Below are positions 25,737-33,851 of a DNA stretch of 64,000 nt, in pieces. Position 1 is the first letter of the stretch. Each line of letters starts with the position of its first letter. The notes beneath the pieces were generated by a model. That model did no database searches, was not told the DNA's origin, and worked only from the letters and a program-made list of their open reading frames with translations. The position numbers and the translations under genes were made by a program. The stretch is from Opitutaceae bacterium (GTDB taxonomy: Bacteria > Verrucomicrobiota > Verrucomicrobiia > Opitutales > Opitutaceae): the NCBI GenBank assembly GCA_028280945.1, contig JANQKV010000047.1, positions 93,291-157,290 on the forward strand. The letters are read 5' to 3'.

Positions 25737-26216
25737 ATGAAAATCGTTAACCTCCGCGACATCCCCGCTCAGGAATGGACTTCCCCCAAGGGCAACTACA
25801 GCGGTTCCTTCCAAGGCCTGTCCATCGCCCTCGGACGCGAGCCTGATTCCACCGATTTGCGTAAACGCCATCCGTTCGACGTCGAACTCACCCGTATCCC
25901 CGCCGGTAAAAAGCTCTGCCCCTTCCATTCCCACAGCGCACAGTGGGAGTTCTATCACGTCACCGGCGGAAGCGGCTACGTGCGATCCGACGAAGGGGAA
26001 AATGCCATCAGCACCGGCGATACCTTTGTCTTCGAACCCGGCCAACCTCACCAAATCCGGGCGGCGGATGACGAGGACTTGGTTTTTATGGTCATCGCCG
26101 ACAACCCCATCGGCGAATCCTGCCATTATCCCGACAGCGGCAAGTGGCTGGTCCGCTCTCCGGAACGCGCCATCATCCGCAGTGAATCCCTCGACTACTT
26201 CGATGGCGAGGAGTGA
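25737..26216 (+). CDS. Cupin-domain protein
   Basis: ATG 25737 (MKIVNLRDIPAQEWTSPKGN) gives 159 residues; the ORF's eight earlier codons are dispensable. The conserved double-stranded beta-helix carries the metal ligands of cupin motif 1 in CPFHSHSAQWEFYHVTGGSGYVR (His, His, Glu) and of motif 2 in GDTFVFEPGQPHQI (His). This makes it a small single-domain cupin, perhaps an isomerase, dioxygenase or sugar-binding protein. It lies behind the fucose-isomerase-like gene in the same direction, so a sugar-related role is reasonable but unproven. The toxin-antitoxin module follows 46 bases later with its own operator. Confidence 0.85.
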   Translation: MKIVNLRDIPAQEWTSPKGNYSGSFQGLSIALGREPDSTDLRKRHPFDVELTRIPAGKKLCPFHSHSAQWEFYHVTGGSGYVRSDEGENAISTGDTFVFEPGQPHQIRAADDEDLVFMVIADNPIGESCHYPDSGKWLVRSPERAIIRSESLDYFDGEE

Positions 26217-26227
26217 GCCCTCCCATT

Positions 26228-26244
26228 CTTGACAACTTGTCAAG
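26228..26244. promoter_or_regulatory. Palindromic operator of the toxin-antitoxin module
   Basis: CTTGACA-ACT-TGTCAAG, 7-base arms, ends 18 bases before the antitoxin start. The left arm contains a perfect -35 hexamer (TTGACA), so bound antitoxin would block transcription. This is the usual autoregulatory arrangement of type II modules. Confidence 0.6.
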
Positions 26245-26262
26245 TTTATCGAGAGTGGTGCC

Positions 26263-26499
26263 ATGAAATCCTACACCATTGGTGAGTTTAAACGGAAGCT
26301 CCCAGACATCCTTGCCGAAGTCGCTCAAGGAGACACTGTTGTAGTTGAGAAAGGACGGAAGCGGGAAAAAGTCGCCCTGCTTTCCCCCTTTCGGGATGAA
26401 AAAGCACCCAAGCGTAAGCTCGGTCCCTTGGCGTCTCGCGGTCGCCTCAAGATCAAGAACTGGGAAATGGACGAAGCATCCCTGTTGGGAGAAGACTGA
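26263..26499 (+). CDS. Type II antitoxin, Phd/YefM-like
   Basis: The 78-residue protein starts MKSYTIGEFKRKLPDILAEVAQGDTVVVEKGRKREKVALLSP, the Phd/YefM pattern. The N-terminal half dimerises and binds DNA; the disordered C-terminal tail (NWEMDEASLLGED) would wrap the toxin. It is encoded just before a PIN-domain toxin, 5 bases away, and preceded by a palindrome that it likely binds. It neutralises the toxin and represses its own promoter, more strongly in complex with it. The pairing is standard, so the call rests on both sequence and context. Confidence 0.88.
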   Translation: MKSYTIGEFKRKLPDILAEVAQGDTVVVEKGRKREKVALLSPFRDEKAPKRKLGPLASRGRLKIKNWEMDEASLLGED

Positions 26500-26504
26500 G
26501 CCGG

Positions 26505-26906
26505 ATGGGTTATCTGCTGGATACGCATGGTCTCTTGTGGGTTCTGTTCTCTCCTAAGAAACTGAGTGTAAAAGCCCGCAAGACCATCGAGGATTCCCAG
26601 CAGTCCGTCGGCGTCAGTTCGGTAAGTTTCTGGGAGATCAGTATCAAATCTGCACTTGAACGGCTTACCCTCCCCAAAACGTTACCTGAGGAGCTCCCCG
26701 CGGCCACTCGTGACCTTGGACTGCAGATCATCGATCCATCTGCCGATTTGTTCGCGAGTTTCCATCGACTGCCGCTGGCAGAGGGTCATCGCGACCCTTT
26801 TGATCGATTGCTGATTTGGACCGCTCTACAGCGAAATCTAACTCTCATTAGCAAGGATCGGCGCATGTCGGAGTATTCGAATCAAGGCCTTCAGCTATTA
26901 TGGTGA
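26505..26906 (+). CDS. PIN-domain toxin (VapC-like ribonuclease)
   Basis: The 133-residue protein shows the acidic residues of the PIN-fold metal site: Asp in YLLDTHGLLWVLF, Glu in SFWEISIKSALERL, Asp in HRDPFDRLLIWTA and Asp in LISKDRRM. This subclass (LLDTH start, WEIxIK helix, HRDPFDR) is the one usually paired with Phd-type antitoxins. It should cleave RNA when freed from the antitoxin. All acidic positions are intact, so it looks active. It starts 5 bases after the antitoxin stop. Its own stop overlaps the ATG of the following AlkZ-related gene by one base, so that gene is probably translated from the same mRNA. Confidence 0.9.
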   Translation: MGYLLDTHGLLWVLFSPKKLSVKARKTIEDSQQSVGVSSVSFWEISIKSALERLTLPKTLPEELPAATRDLGLQIIDPSADLFASFHRLPLAEGHRDPFDRLLIWTALQRNLTLISKDRRMSEYSNQGLQLLW

Positions 26907-27451
26907 TGCGGCCGAAATTTACCACCCTCGAGGGCGCGCTGGAATTCGTGCAGCGGGTAAGGACGTGCACGCTGTTCAGCAACAAAGTTGAAGGGCTTCC
27001 CGCGTTGTGGGACTACGTCGACCTGCCCGCCGATCACGGTGGACGCACCAAGTGGGGCGCTCGCATGGAAGCAATCTGGGAGTGGAAGAACGAGCTGCCG
27101 GCCACCTATCCGGATGAAGTCTTCTACGGTAAAATTCCGGGAGGTCTGGCCGTGCTCATGTCGATGAAACACCTGCGGGAAAAGCACTATCCCGAACATC
27201 ACCAGCCGGTGAACACGTGCTCCGAACTCGCCCGGCAGGTGTATGAAATCATCCGGCTCGATCCGGGAGAAACCGCCGAGATTCGCACCATCGCCATCGA
27301 ACGCACCCACTGCTCAAAAAGCAGATTCGACACGGCAATGAAACAACTGCAGGTCACGCTCAACATCGCCCGCGACCCCGCCGCCGGCACCGAACGCGAC
27401 CGCTGGCTCCCTTTCCGAGAGGCCTATCCGGACTTTTTCACCGGCAGTTGA
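26906..27451 (+). CDS. AlkZ-related winged-helix-like hypothetical protein
   Basis: Two starts are possible: ATG 26900 (MVMRPKF) and ATG 26906 (MRPKFTTLEGALEFVQRVRTCTLFSNKVEGLPALWD), the latter in a TGATG overlap with the toxin stop. The ~181-residue protein resembles small proteins annotated as AlkZ-related, with features such as WEWKNELPATYPDEVFYGKIPGGLAVLMSM and a C-terminal helical part with QVYEIIRLDPGETAEIR. The reference glycosylase AlkZ unhooks DNA crosslinks, but this stand-alone form is uncharacterised, and I recall the name from family resemblance only. Its 3' end overlaps the convergent rhamnosidase gene by 28 bases. Tight coupling to the PIN toxin could be accidental. Confidence 0.7.
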   Translation: MRPKFTTLEGALEFVQRVRTCTLFSNKVEGLPALWDYVDLPADHGGRTKWGARMEAIWEWKNELPATYPDEVFYGKIPGGLAVLMSMKHLREKHYPEHHQPVNTCSELARQVYEIIRLDPGETAEIRTIAIERTHCSKSRFDTAMKQLQVTLNIARDPAAGTERDRWLPFREAYPDFFTGS

Positions 27452-29838
27452 AGAACCTGGTCCCCGGACCGGAGCGGATGGCTCTCGGCTCCCCAAATCA
27501 ATGAGCCAGAAAGCTTTTCCGGCAGAGAAACCTCAGCCCTGACAGTGTCATCGTCAGATCTTTGGTAATGCACCCGGATCATTCCGGCGGGATGACACAC
27601 TTCCGCCCGGGTATTTGTCAGATCGCCCAACGCCGGGCGCACTTCTACGGCAGCAAAACCTGTCTCGGCCGGGCGAATCCCTGCCGTGCTGGCCAACAGA
27701 TGAAAAAGTGGGTGTCCGGCCCAGGCATGGGCATCACTACGGCTTTCGATGTGATGCTCCGGAAACGTCGTGAGCCCGGTGTCGAGCATCTCCTGCCAAC
27801 GATCGAGATTAGCCAAAATCAAGTCGCCGCGCCCGGCTTGGCGATAGGCCTCAAACACATAAAACTGAAAATACAGCGTACCTTGAATCAGCGTCTCGTC
27901 CGCATGGATTAACTCCGCGATCCGCTCGGCTTCCGCGCCCTTCACGGCACCACACAAAATCGCGAAAGCGTTCGTATGCTGGCTGAACATTTCCTTGGCC
28001 CGGGTTTCGGCAAAAAGACCGCGAGTCTCATCAAATCCGTGCTTGTGTGCGGATGCCTTGAGTTGGGCGGAAATCCGTCGATAACGCTCCAGGTCTCCGC
28101 TGAATTCGACCGCCTCCATCAAGTCCACCGCCCGATCGAGCGTGTAGGCCAACAGCAATGTCTGGTGGATCGAGCCGCCCGTGGAAGACCCGGGCGGGGA
28201 GCCGACGTCAAAACCGATCGCCCCCCCGTCCACGTGATTCCAAAACGGCAGCGGCCCCATTAGGCCGCTCTCATCCACCCGCGCCAAAAACCACTCCAAC
28301 GTAAACACAATGCCCGGCACCAGGGGGGCCAAAAACTCCCGGTCGCCCCGATACATCAAAAAGTCGTGGACCATACCGACGTAAAGCAGTGCGAACGGAG
28401 GGATGATCTGCGCGCCATCCGTGGGATGGGCACTCTTGGTCAGTCCATGGTATTGCCGCGACCGATGGAACTGGAGGATCGCGTTTCGCATCAGGCGGTC
28501 GTCGCCTGACATGTAGAGCGAAATCAACGCCTGGATCCGCGTGTCACCGATATACTGAACTTGCTCGTAATACGGACAGTCCATGTAGGACTCCAGGGCA
28601 CACACCCGCATGGTGCGCCAGGAGGCATTGAGAATGGCGGCGTGGCTCGGGTCGGAACTCACAAAACTGCCGCGGCGTTCCAGCGGATAACCGACAAACT
28701 GGTGACCAAATCCGTCCAATCGCAGCGGTTCATCGGCCGTCTTTACCGAGATTTGCACGTAACGAAACACCCGGATCCACTGCGGTTCATAAACCCGGTT
28801 TTCACCACCGTCCGCAATGACCCGATCAAAGTAACCCTTCATGATTTTTCCCGTGATGTCATCCCGGTTGCCCTTGCCGCCTTCCGGCCGAAACAAGGCC
28901 TCCTGGTAACGCACCTCGATCTCGGCTCCCTCGCCCCTCGAGAAGGCCAATTGGGTGAACCCCATGGTCAATTCTTCATGGTCCAACAACAGGGTGGCCT
29001 CTGCGTTCGCCGGAATCTTCAGCGGCCACCGCGGCGACGCGTCCGTCAAGGCATCGGCATTTGCCAAACCGGCGGTTCGCCGCACGACCCAATGGGTCGC
29101 GTCCCGCATTTCCAGCGCCGGGATACTCCGAGGAATCAACGCCCACGGTGTGCCCTTCCACGTATCGAGGCGGCCGTGGGTCGCCTTGCCGATGATCCGG
29201 GCCGGCGCCCAATCACTCGCGTTGAATCCCACTTCATTCCACCCCCATTCATGAGTCGCCGCATCAAATGCTTCCGTGGCTCCCGCAATGTAACCTCCGC
29301 CGACAGACTCAGCCGTGTGAGTGATCGATGCATGGGCGGTGCTCCGTTTGGCCAACCACCGGCCATCAGTCTTGAGCGGTTCACCCTCGAGGTTGGACCC
29401 GGCCAAGACAAAGCCCGGCTGCACCGAAATCTGCCGAGCAGGCAATTGCCAGGTGGGATTCCACACCGAGGCGGCGATCACATTGGCACCTGGTCGCAGG
29501 TAAGGCACGAGGTTGATTGACTCGTAATTCCAATGATCGCGATCGCCAACCGCCGGGCCGATGCCGACCAGCACCCCGTTCACGTAGAGTCGATAACGCG
29601 GGTCCGCTGAAACATGCACCAGGAAGGATTCGGGCATCTCCGCCAATTCGAACTCGCGCCGAAACAACAACACGCCGTCCGCATTCCCTTGCCCATCGTC
29701 AACCGTGATCCAGTCCGCAAACCCTGGTGACTCCAGATCAGCAACCCGTTCGACAAAGGGACGGGAGGATTCGGCAATGACACCGACACCGGGAAGCAAC
29801 GCCAGGAAACCGAGGGTGACGCAACGGGGCAGCAGCAT
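27424..29838 (-). CDS. Secreted GH78 alpha-L-rhamnosidase family protein
   Basis: The track begins at 30063 inside purM; ATG 29838 starts a signal peptide (MLLPRCVTLGFLALLPGVGVIAES) and an 804-residue precursor. N-terminal beta-sandwich modules carry the family's FRREFEL and DPRYRLYVNGVLVGIGPAVGDRDHWNYE. The (alpha/alpha)6 barrel begins near residue 440 with the hallmark ESYMDCPYYEQVQYIGDTRIQALISLYMSGDDRL, then SAHPTDGAQIIPPFALLYVGMVHDF and a late HAWAGHPLFHLLASTAGIRP. GH78 enzymes remove terminal L-rhamnose from plant or algal glycans by inversion. The gene is 55 bases downstream of purM, same strand, but functionally unrelated, and overlaps the convergent AlkZ-related gene by 28 bases. Confidence 0.88.
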   Translation of the reverse strand: MLLPRCVTLGFLALLPGVGVIAESSRPFVERVADLESPGFADWITVDDGQGNADGVLLFRREFELAEMPESFLVHVSADPRYRLYVNGVLVGIGPAVGDRDHWNYESINLVPYLRPGANVIAASVWNPTWQLPARQISVQPGFVLAGSNLEGEPLKTDGRWLAKRSTAHASITHTAESVGGGYIAGATEAFDAATHEWGWNEVGFNASDWAPARIIGKATHGRLDTWKGTPWALIPRSIPALEMRDATHWVVRRTAGLANADALTDASPRWPLKIPANAEATLLLDHEELTMGFTQLAFSRGEGAEIEVRYQEALFRPEGGKGNRDDITGKIMKGYFDRVIADGGENRVYEPQWIRVFRYVQISVKTADEPLRLDGFGHQFVGYPLERRGSFVSSDPSHAAILNASWRTMRVCALESYMDCPYYEQVQYIGDTRIQALISLYMSGDDRLMRNAILQFHRSRQYHGLTKSAHPTDGAQIIPPFALLYVGMVHDFLMYRGDREFLAPLVPGIVFTLEWFLARVDESGLMGPLPFWNHVDGGAIGFDVGSPPGSSTGGSIHQTLLLAYTLDRAVDLMEAVEFSGDLERYRRISAQLKASAHKHGFDETRGLFAETRAKEMFSQHTNAFAILCGAVKGAEAERIAELIHADETLIQGTLYFQFYVFEAYRQAGRGDLILANLDRWQEMLDTGLTTFPEHHIESRSDAHAWAGHPLFHLLASTAGIRPAETGFAAVEVRPALGDLTNTRAEVCHPAGMIRVHYQRSDDDTVRAEVSLPEKLSGSLIWGAESHPLRSGDQVLQLPVKKSG

Positions 29839-29893
29839 CCGGCCAAGCAGCCAGATGCCCGTTATCGGCGCAAGCGGCGGAGATTCGTATCGT

Positions 29894-31000
29894 TCAGCGC
29901 ACCTGCAGCGATTCACCGCCCCAGGACAGGCCCAGCGAAGGCACCTCCACAGCCTTCCGGTCGCCGTCCTTGAACATCCGGCCCGCGATCCAGGCGTCAT
30001 AACCGGTTGCCTGCGCCGCGGCCACGGTGGCGTCGGCGTCAGCCGGATCCACGTAAGCCGCAAAACCCACTCCCATGTTGTAGGTCGAGTAGGCCTCCTT
30101 CAGCTCAATCGGGCCTTTCTCCATCAGGAATCTGAACAGCGCCGGAGTCTCACGGGGCTCGGTGATCTCGTAGACAAATGGTTCATCGAGGCGCATGAGT
30201 TTGCGCCAGCCATGACCCGTCACGTGGGAAACATAGTTGAGCTTGATCCCGCGTTGCTGGCACTCGCGGACAAAAGCGACGTAGATGACCGAAGGCGCCA
30301 GCAAGGCCTGGCCGTAGGTGCGATCGTCGCCGTGCCCAATCGGCGTGGCATAACCATCCGGCAACTGATCAGCGATTTTCCGGCACAAGGTCAGGCCGTT
30401 GGTCTGCACACCGGATGAAGCGAGAAATATCAACACGTCGCCATCCTTGGCGTCGCCGGTGATGCGCAGCGACTTGGGCGCCAGCCGGCCCACCGCCGAA
30501 CCCGCGAGGCAGATCGTATCCGGTTCGATGATCCCCTTCAGGGTCGGTGTCTCGCCTCCGCCCCAGACCGCACCCGACATCCGGCAGGCCTCGGCCCAGC
30601 CGTCCACCAGCGCCTGGGTGCGCTTGGCGTCGCTGAACCACCCCGAGTCTCCCACGGCCGCATGCATCGCCAGCGAGGTGGGCAGCGCCCCGCAGGTGAT
30701 CAGGTCGTTGGCAATGGTGGCCACCGTGTCGATGGCGACCTCGCGGTAGAAGTTCTCGCCCGACTGCGCGTAAACCGCATCGGCCACGAGGTTCTTGGTG
30801 CCCAGGCCTTCCTCCACGTGGGCGAGGTAGTGGTCGTCCGCCTCCATGAGGTAGCAGCTTTCCCCCCGGGTCTCGGCGGGTTCGCGATAGCCGTGGTTGC
30901 CCAGCAGATCGGAAGTGGTTTTGGCCGCCTTTTGGCAGGCACGTTTAAACGCATCGAGCTCGTCGTAGCGCACGCCGGAGGATTCGTAGGAAAGACTCAT
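29894..31000 (-). CDS. purM: Phosphoribosylformylglycinamidine cyclo-ligase (AIR synthetase)
   Basis: The 368-residue protein begins MSLSYESSGVRYDELDAFKRACQKAAKTT and has the PurM/AIR-synthase pattern: HVEEGLGTKNLVAD (ATP site), VAIDTVATIANDLITCGALP, VWGGGETPTLKGII and, in the C-terminal domain, SHVTGHGWRKLMR and NMGVGFAAYV. It closes the imidazole ring of 5-aminoimidazole ribonucleotide from FGAM with ATP, the fifth step of purine synthesis. Slightly longer than E. coli PurM (about 345). An ORF6N gene lies between it and purF, with which it shares strand, so the ancestral purF-purM unit seems to have been interrupted. AT-rich repeats begin at its very first base. Confidence 0.9.
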   Translation of the reverse strand: MSLSYESSGVRYDELDAFKRACQKAAKTTSDLLGNHGYREPAETRGESCYLMEADDHYLAHVEEGLGTKNLVADAVYAQSGENFYREVAIDTVATIANDLITCGALPTSLAMHAAVGDSGWFSDAKRTQALVDGWAEACRMSGAVWGGGETPTLKGIIEPDTICLAGSAVGRLAPKSLRITGDAKDGDVLIFLASSGVQTNGLTLCRKIADQLPDGYATPIGHGDDRTYGQALLAPSVIYVAFVRECQQRGIKLNYVSHVTGHGWRKLMRLDEPFVYEITEPRETPALFRFLMEKGPIELKEAYSTYNMGVGFAAYVDPADADATVAAAQATGYDAWIAGRMFKDGDRKAVEVPSLGLSWGGESLQVR

Positions 31001-31035
31001 GGAATTTTGGATTTTCGAATTCGGATTTTCGATGG
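31001..31035. repeat. AT-rich repeat flanking the ORF6N gene, purM side
   Basis: Two near-tandem units, GGATTTTCGAAT and GGATTTTCGATG, start immediately upstream of the purM start codon. The same kind of sequence occurs in the opposite orientation at 31676-31709 on the far side of the ORF6N gene, so the pair forms imperfect terminal inverted repeats around it. Confidence 0.55.
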
Positions 31036-31057
31036 GGGGGGAATCTCAGTGAGCCGA

Positions 31058-31648
31058 TCAACCCTTGTTTGCATGGTAACCCATGCGACGTTTCGGCTTG
31101 GGAGTATCTTCGCCTGACGGCGCATCGAGCAATGGCAACAAGCGGGAGATCAGATCCTGTAAAACGACGTCGTGCTCGAGCAGCTTGCGGTCGATTTCAG
31201 CCAGTCGCTTCAAGATCGCGTTTGAGGTAAGCATTTCATCGCGCATGCGCACAAAAGCTCGCACCAAGTAAAGGCTCATTTGCACAGCTTCAGGACTACG
31301 AAGAACGGTTGCAGCCATAAGGGCACCGTGTTCGGTAAAAACATAGGGCAGATATTTTCGGTGCGCACCTCGCCTCGAACTTGAAATCGCATTTTGCGAC
31401 CCCAAGCCAACTTCCTCTCCATCGTTTAAGATCGCATTTTGCGACCTTAAATCCACAAACTCCTGACTGGTAAGCTGAAAGCGAAAATCGCTAGGGAACT
31501 TATCAGCATTTCGCCTTACTGCTTCGTTCAACCTGCCGGTAGACACTCCGTAGAGCCTTGCGAGATCACTGTCCAAAACCACCGCCAGTTTCCGGATAGT
31601 ATAAATCGGAGGGGCCTCGGGTGTCGGAACAGATTTTTTTCGAGGCAC
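31058..31648 (-). CDS. ORF6N-domain protein
   Basis: The 196-residue protein carries the ORF6N domain, a DNA-binding-like module known from phage and poxvirus KilA-N relatives: IYTIRKLAVVLDSDLARLYGVSTGRLNEAVRRNADKFPSDFRFQLTSQEF, then YLPYVFTEHGALMAATVLRSPEAVQMSLYLVRAFVRM. The C-terminal third is a coiled-coil-like helix (LKRLAEIDRKLLEHDVVLQDLISRLLPLL) and a basic tail. Between the two halves the peptide SQNAI is repeated, encoded by a 16-base direct repeat. It sits alone between purM and purF, bordered by AT-rich inverted repeats, which suggests a small mobile cassette. Function is not known; a regulatory role is usually assumed. Confidence 0.88.
   Translation of the reverse strand: MPRKKSVPTPEAPPIYTIRKLAVVLDSDLARLYGVSTGRLNEAVRRNADKFPSDFRFQLTSQEFVDLRSQNAILNDGEEVGLGSQNAISSSRRGAHRKYLPYVFTEHGALMAATVLRSPEAVQMSLYLVRAFVRMRDEMLTSNAILKRLAEIDRKLLEHDVVLQDLISRLLPLLDAPSGEDTPKPKRRMGYHANKG
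31386..31446. repeat. 16-bp direct repeat inside the ORF6N gene
   Basis: ATCGCATTTTGCGACC occurs at 31386-31401 and again at 31431-31446, 45 bases (15 codons) apart and in the same frame. The repeat encodes the duplicated SQNAI peptide and is itself nearly palindromic (CGCATTTTGCG). It lies in the variable linker between the two conserved blocks of the ORF6N domain. Confidence 0.7.
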
Positions 31649-31675
31649 GGAAGAGGCGATGGCAGTTGGTTAGCT

Positions 31676-31709
31676 GGATTCGAAAATCGAGAATCCAAAA
31701 TCAAAAATC
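31676..31709. repeat. AT-rich repeat flanking the ORF6N gene, purF side
   Basis: Read on the minus strand it contains TTTTGGATTCTCGATTTTCG, close to the left-flank sequence TTTTGGATTTTCGAATTCGG read on the plus strand. It ends exactly at the purF stop codon. With 31001-31035 it brackets a 0.7-kb insert between purF and purM. Confidence 0.55.
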
Positions 31710-33623
31710 TCAATACGATCGTCGGTCGGATTTTTCGAAGTAGTTGATGTAGGCCTGATTCACCACGCGATAACCGCCGGGGGTCGGGAAGTCCCCGGTA
31801 AAAAACCAATCGCCCGAGTGGTGAGGCACCGCGGCATGCAAATTCTCAACGGTCTGGTAAATGACCTCCACTTTACCCGCCCATTCCACATCGCGCGGGT
31901 AAACGATGCGGCTGATCTGGGCGGAGATCTCCTCCGGGGTGAATCGGTCGTATACTTTTTTGACGTGATTGACCGGTTCCCCCGTCTTCACCGCCTCAAG
32001 ACAGGTTTGGTAGACATCCGTGAGGACTTCCGTCTGGCCGGTTTGTTTGAGCAACTCCACCGCCGCCTCGAACGCGATGAACTTCCCGATCTCCGACATG
32101 TCAATGCCGTAGCAGTCCGGGTAACGGATCTGCGGAGCCGTCGAAACGATCACGATTTTGCGCGGATTCAGCCGGGTCAGGATGCGCAGGATCGATTTGC
32201 GCAACGTCGTGCCACGCACGATCGAATCATCCACGCAAACCAGGTTGTCACGACCCGGCTCGACCGAGCCGTAGGTGATGTCGTAAACGTGGCTCGCGAG
32301 TTGATTGCGCAGGTTTTCCTGGCCGATGAACGTGCGCAGTTTGATGTCCTTGCTGACCACTTTTTCCGCCCGGGGCCAATTGCGGAGGATGAGGTCGTCG
32401 AGTTTGTCCTCGGTCAGTTCACCGGTTTGGGAAGCGCGCAGGATTTCATCCTTAACCTCCATGCGACGACGTTCGCGCAAGGCCGAGACCATGCCGTAGT
32501 AGGCCACCTCGGCGGTATTGGGAATGAAGCTGAACACCGAATTCGCCCAATCGTGATCGACCGCCTCCAGGACCTGATCGGCCAAGCGCGCTCCCAGCGC
32601 TTTGCGCTCGCGGTAGATATCGATGTCGTTGCCGCGGGAAAAGTAGATCCGCTCGAACGTGCAGGATTGCCGCGGCATCTCCGGCTGAAACGACGTCGTA
32701 CTGAGCACACCGTCGTTCTTGACCACCATGACGTGGCCGCGCGGCACCTCCTCCACCTCCGAAAGGTCGAGGTCAAAGACGGTCATCAATGGAGCCCGCT
32801 CCGAGGCGAAGGCGATGACCTCATCGTTCTCAAAATAGAAGCACGGCCGGATGCCGGAAGGATCGCGCGCGACAAAGACGTCGCCATTGCCGATCGCCCC
32901 CGCCAGCACGTAGCCCCCGTCCCACTTTTCGCCGGCTTGCTGGAAGACCCGGGCAAGGTCGAGTTCGCGACTGATCCGGTCGGATATTTCCTTGCCCGGC
33001 AGTTTCTCCACATCACGCAGGTGGCGATAGATGTTGGTGTGCTCCTCATCGAGGTAGAACCCGATCTTTTCCAGCAGCGCCTGGGTGTCGGTCGCAAAGA
33101 TGGGATGTTGGCCCATCGCAATCAGGTTCTCGTTCAGTTCGGGTGTATTGGTGAGGTTGAAGTTGCCGCAGAGTGCGAGATTGCGAGTCGGCCAGGGACT
33201 GCGCCGAAAAAACGGGTGGCATGAGCTCATCGAATAGCCCCCGCTGGTGCCGTAACGCAGGTGTCCCAGCAGCACCTCGCCACCAAAATCAAACCGGTGC
33301 TTCACCATATGGGCGAACTCCGGATGGATGTCTCCACTGTCCACCTTCTTGTGGTAGGCATTCAGCAGGCCCTTGAAGATCTTGTCGAGCGGGTTGGCCT
33401 TCACGCAGCGCTCACGAAACATGAACGGCTCGCCCGCCGGCATGTTCATTTTGACGCAGGCAACCCCGGCTCCGTCCTGGCCGCGGTTGTGCTGCTTTTC
33501 CATCAGCAGGTAAAGCTTGGTGAAACCCCACAACGGGTTGCCGTATTTTTGCTGAAAATACTGGAGCGGCTGTTTGAGCCGCACCAAGGCGATGCCGCAT
33601 TCGTGAGTGAGGCGATCGCTCAT
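31710..33623 (-). CDS. purF: Amidophosphoribosyltransferase
   Basis: The 637-residue protein has the class II glutamine amidotransferase half followed by the phosphoribosyltransferase half. The nucleophile is Cys9 (HECGIALVRL), so a short propeptide would be cleaved. Conserved segments include QHNRGQDGAGVAC, GHLRYGTSGGYS, GNFNLTN and, in the second half, the PRPP-binding loop LVCVDDSIVRGTTLRKSILRIL. It makes 5-phosphoribosylamine from PRPP and glutamine, the committed purine step. It is longer than the ~500-residue E. coli enzyme owing to internal additions and a ~90-residue C-terminal extension (HHSGDWFFTGDFPTPGGYRVVN). I found no REP-like insertion here. Divergent from purL, with a 228-base shared upstream region. 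Confidence 0.92.
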   Translation of the reverse strand: MSDRLTHECGIALVRLKQPLQYFQQKYGNPLWGFTKLYLLMEKQHNRGQDGAGVACVKMNMPAGEPFMFRERCVKANPLDKIFKGLLNAYHKKVDSGDIHPEFAHMVKHRFDFGGEVLLGHLRYGTSGGYSMSSCHPFFRRSPWPTRNLALCGNFNLTNTPELNENLIAMGQHPIFATDTQALLEKIGFYLDEEHTNIYRHLRDVEKLPGKEISDRISRELDLARVFQQAGEKWDGGYVLAGAIGNGDVFVARDPSGIRPCFYFENDEVIAFASERAPLMTVFDLDLSEVEEVPRGHVMVVKNDGVLSTTSFQPEMPRQSCTFERIYFSRGNDIDIYRERKALGARLADQVLEAVDHDWANSVFSFIPNTAEVAYYGMVSALRERRRMEVKDEILRASQTGELTEDKLDDLILRNWPRAEKVVSKDIKLRTFIGQENLRNQLASHVYDITYGSVEPGRDNLVCVDDSIVRGTTLRKSILRILTRLNPRKIVIVSTAPQIRYPDCYGIDMSEIGKFIAFEAAVELLKQTGQTEVLTDVYQTCLEAVKTGEPVNHVKKVYDRFTPEEISAQISRIVYPRDVEWAGKVEVIYQTVENLHAAVPHHSGDWFFTGDFPTPGGYRVVNQAYINYFEKSDRRSY

Positions 33624-33851
33624 TGCCGGGCCCGGGCAGCTTGGTGCGGGCGGCGACCGCAGTTGCGTTCAGGACAAAATCGTCCTCGAAGAGCATGGGA
33701 ATAGCTTCTCACTGGCGACAAAGCACGTAATCACGGAAGTCCGCTCGGGCCGGTCAACGGATTTTACCCTCCAGACCCAAAAAACTGCCCCTCGGCACCG
33801 CCCCGCTTGACCTTTGGCCGTCGGTTTTGGGACGGTCACGCCCATCCGACC

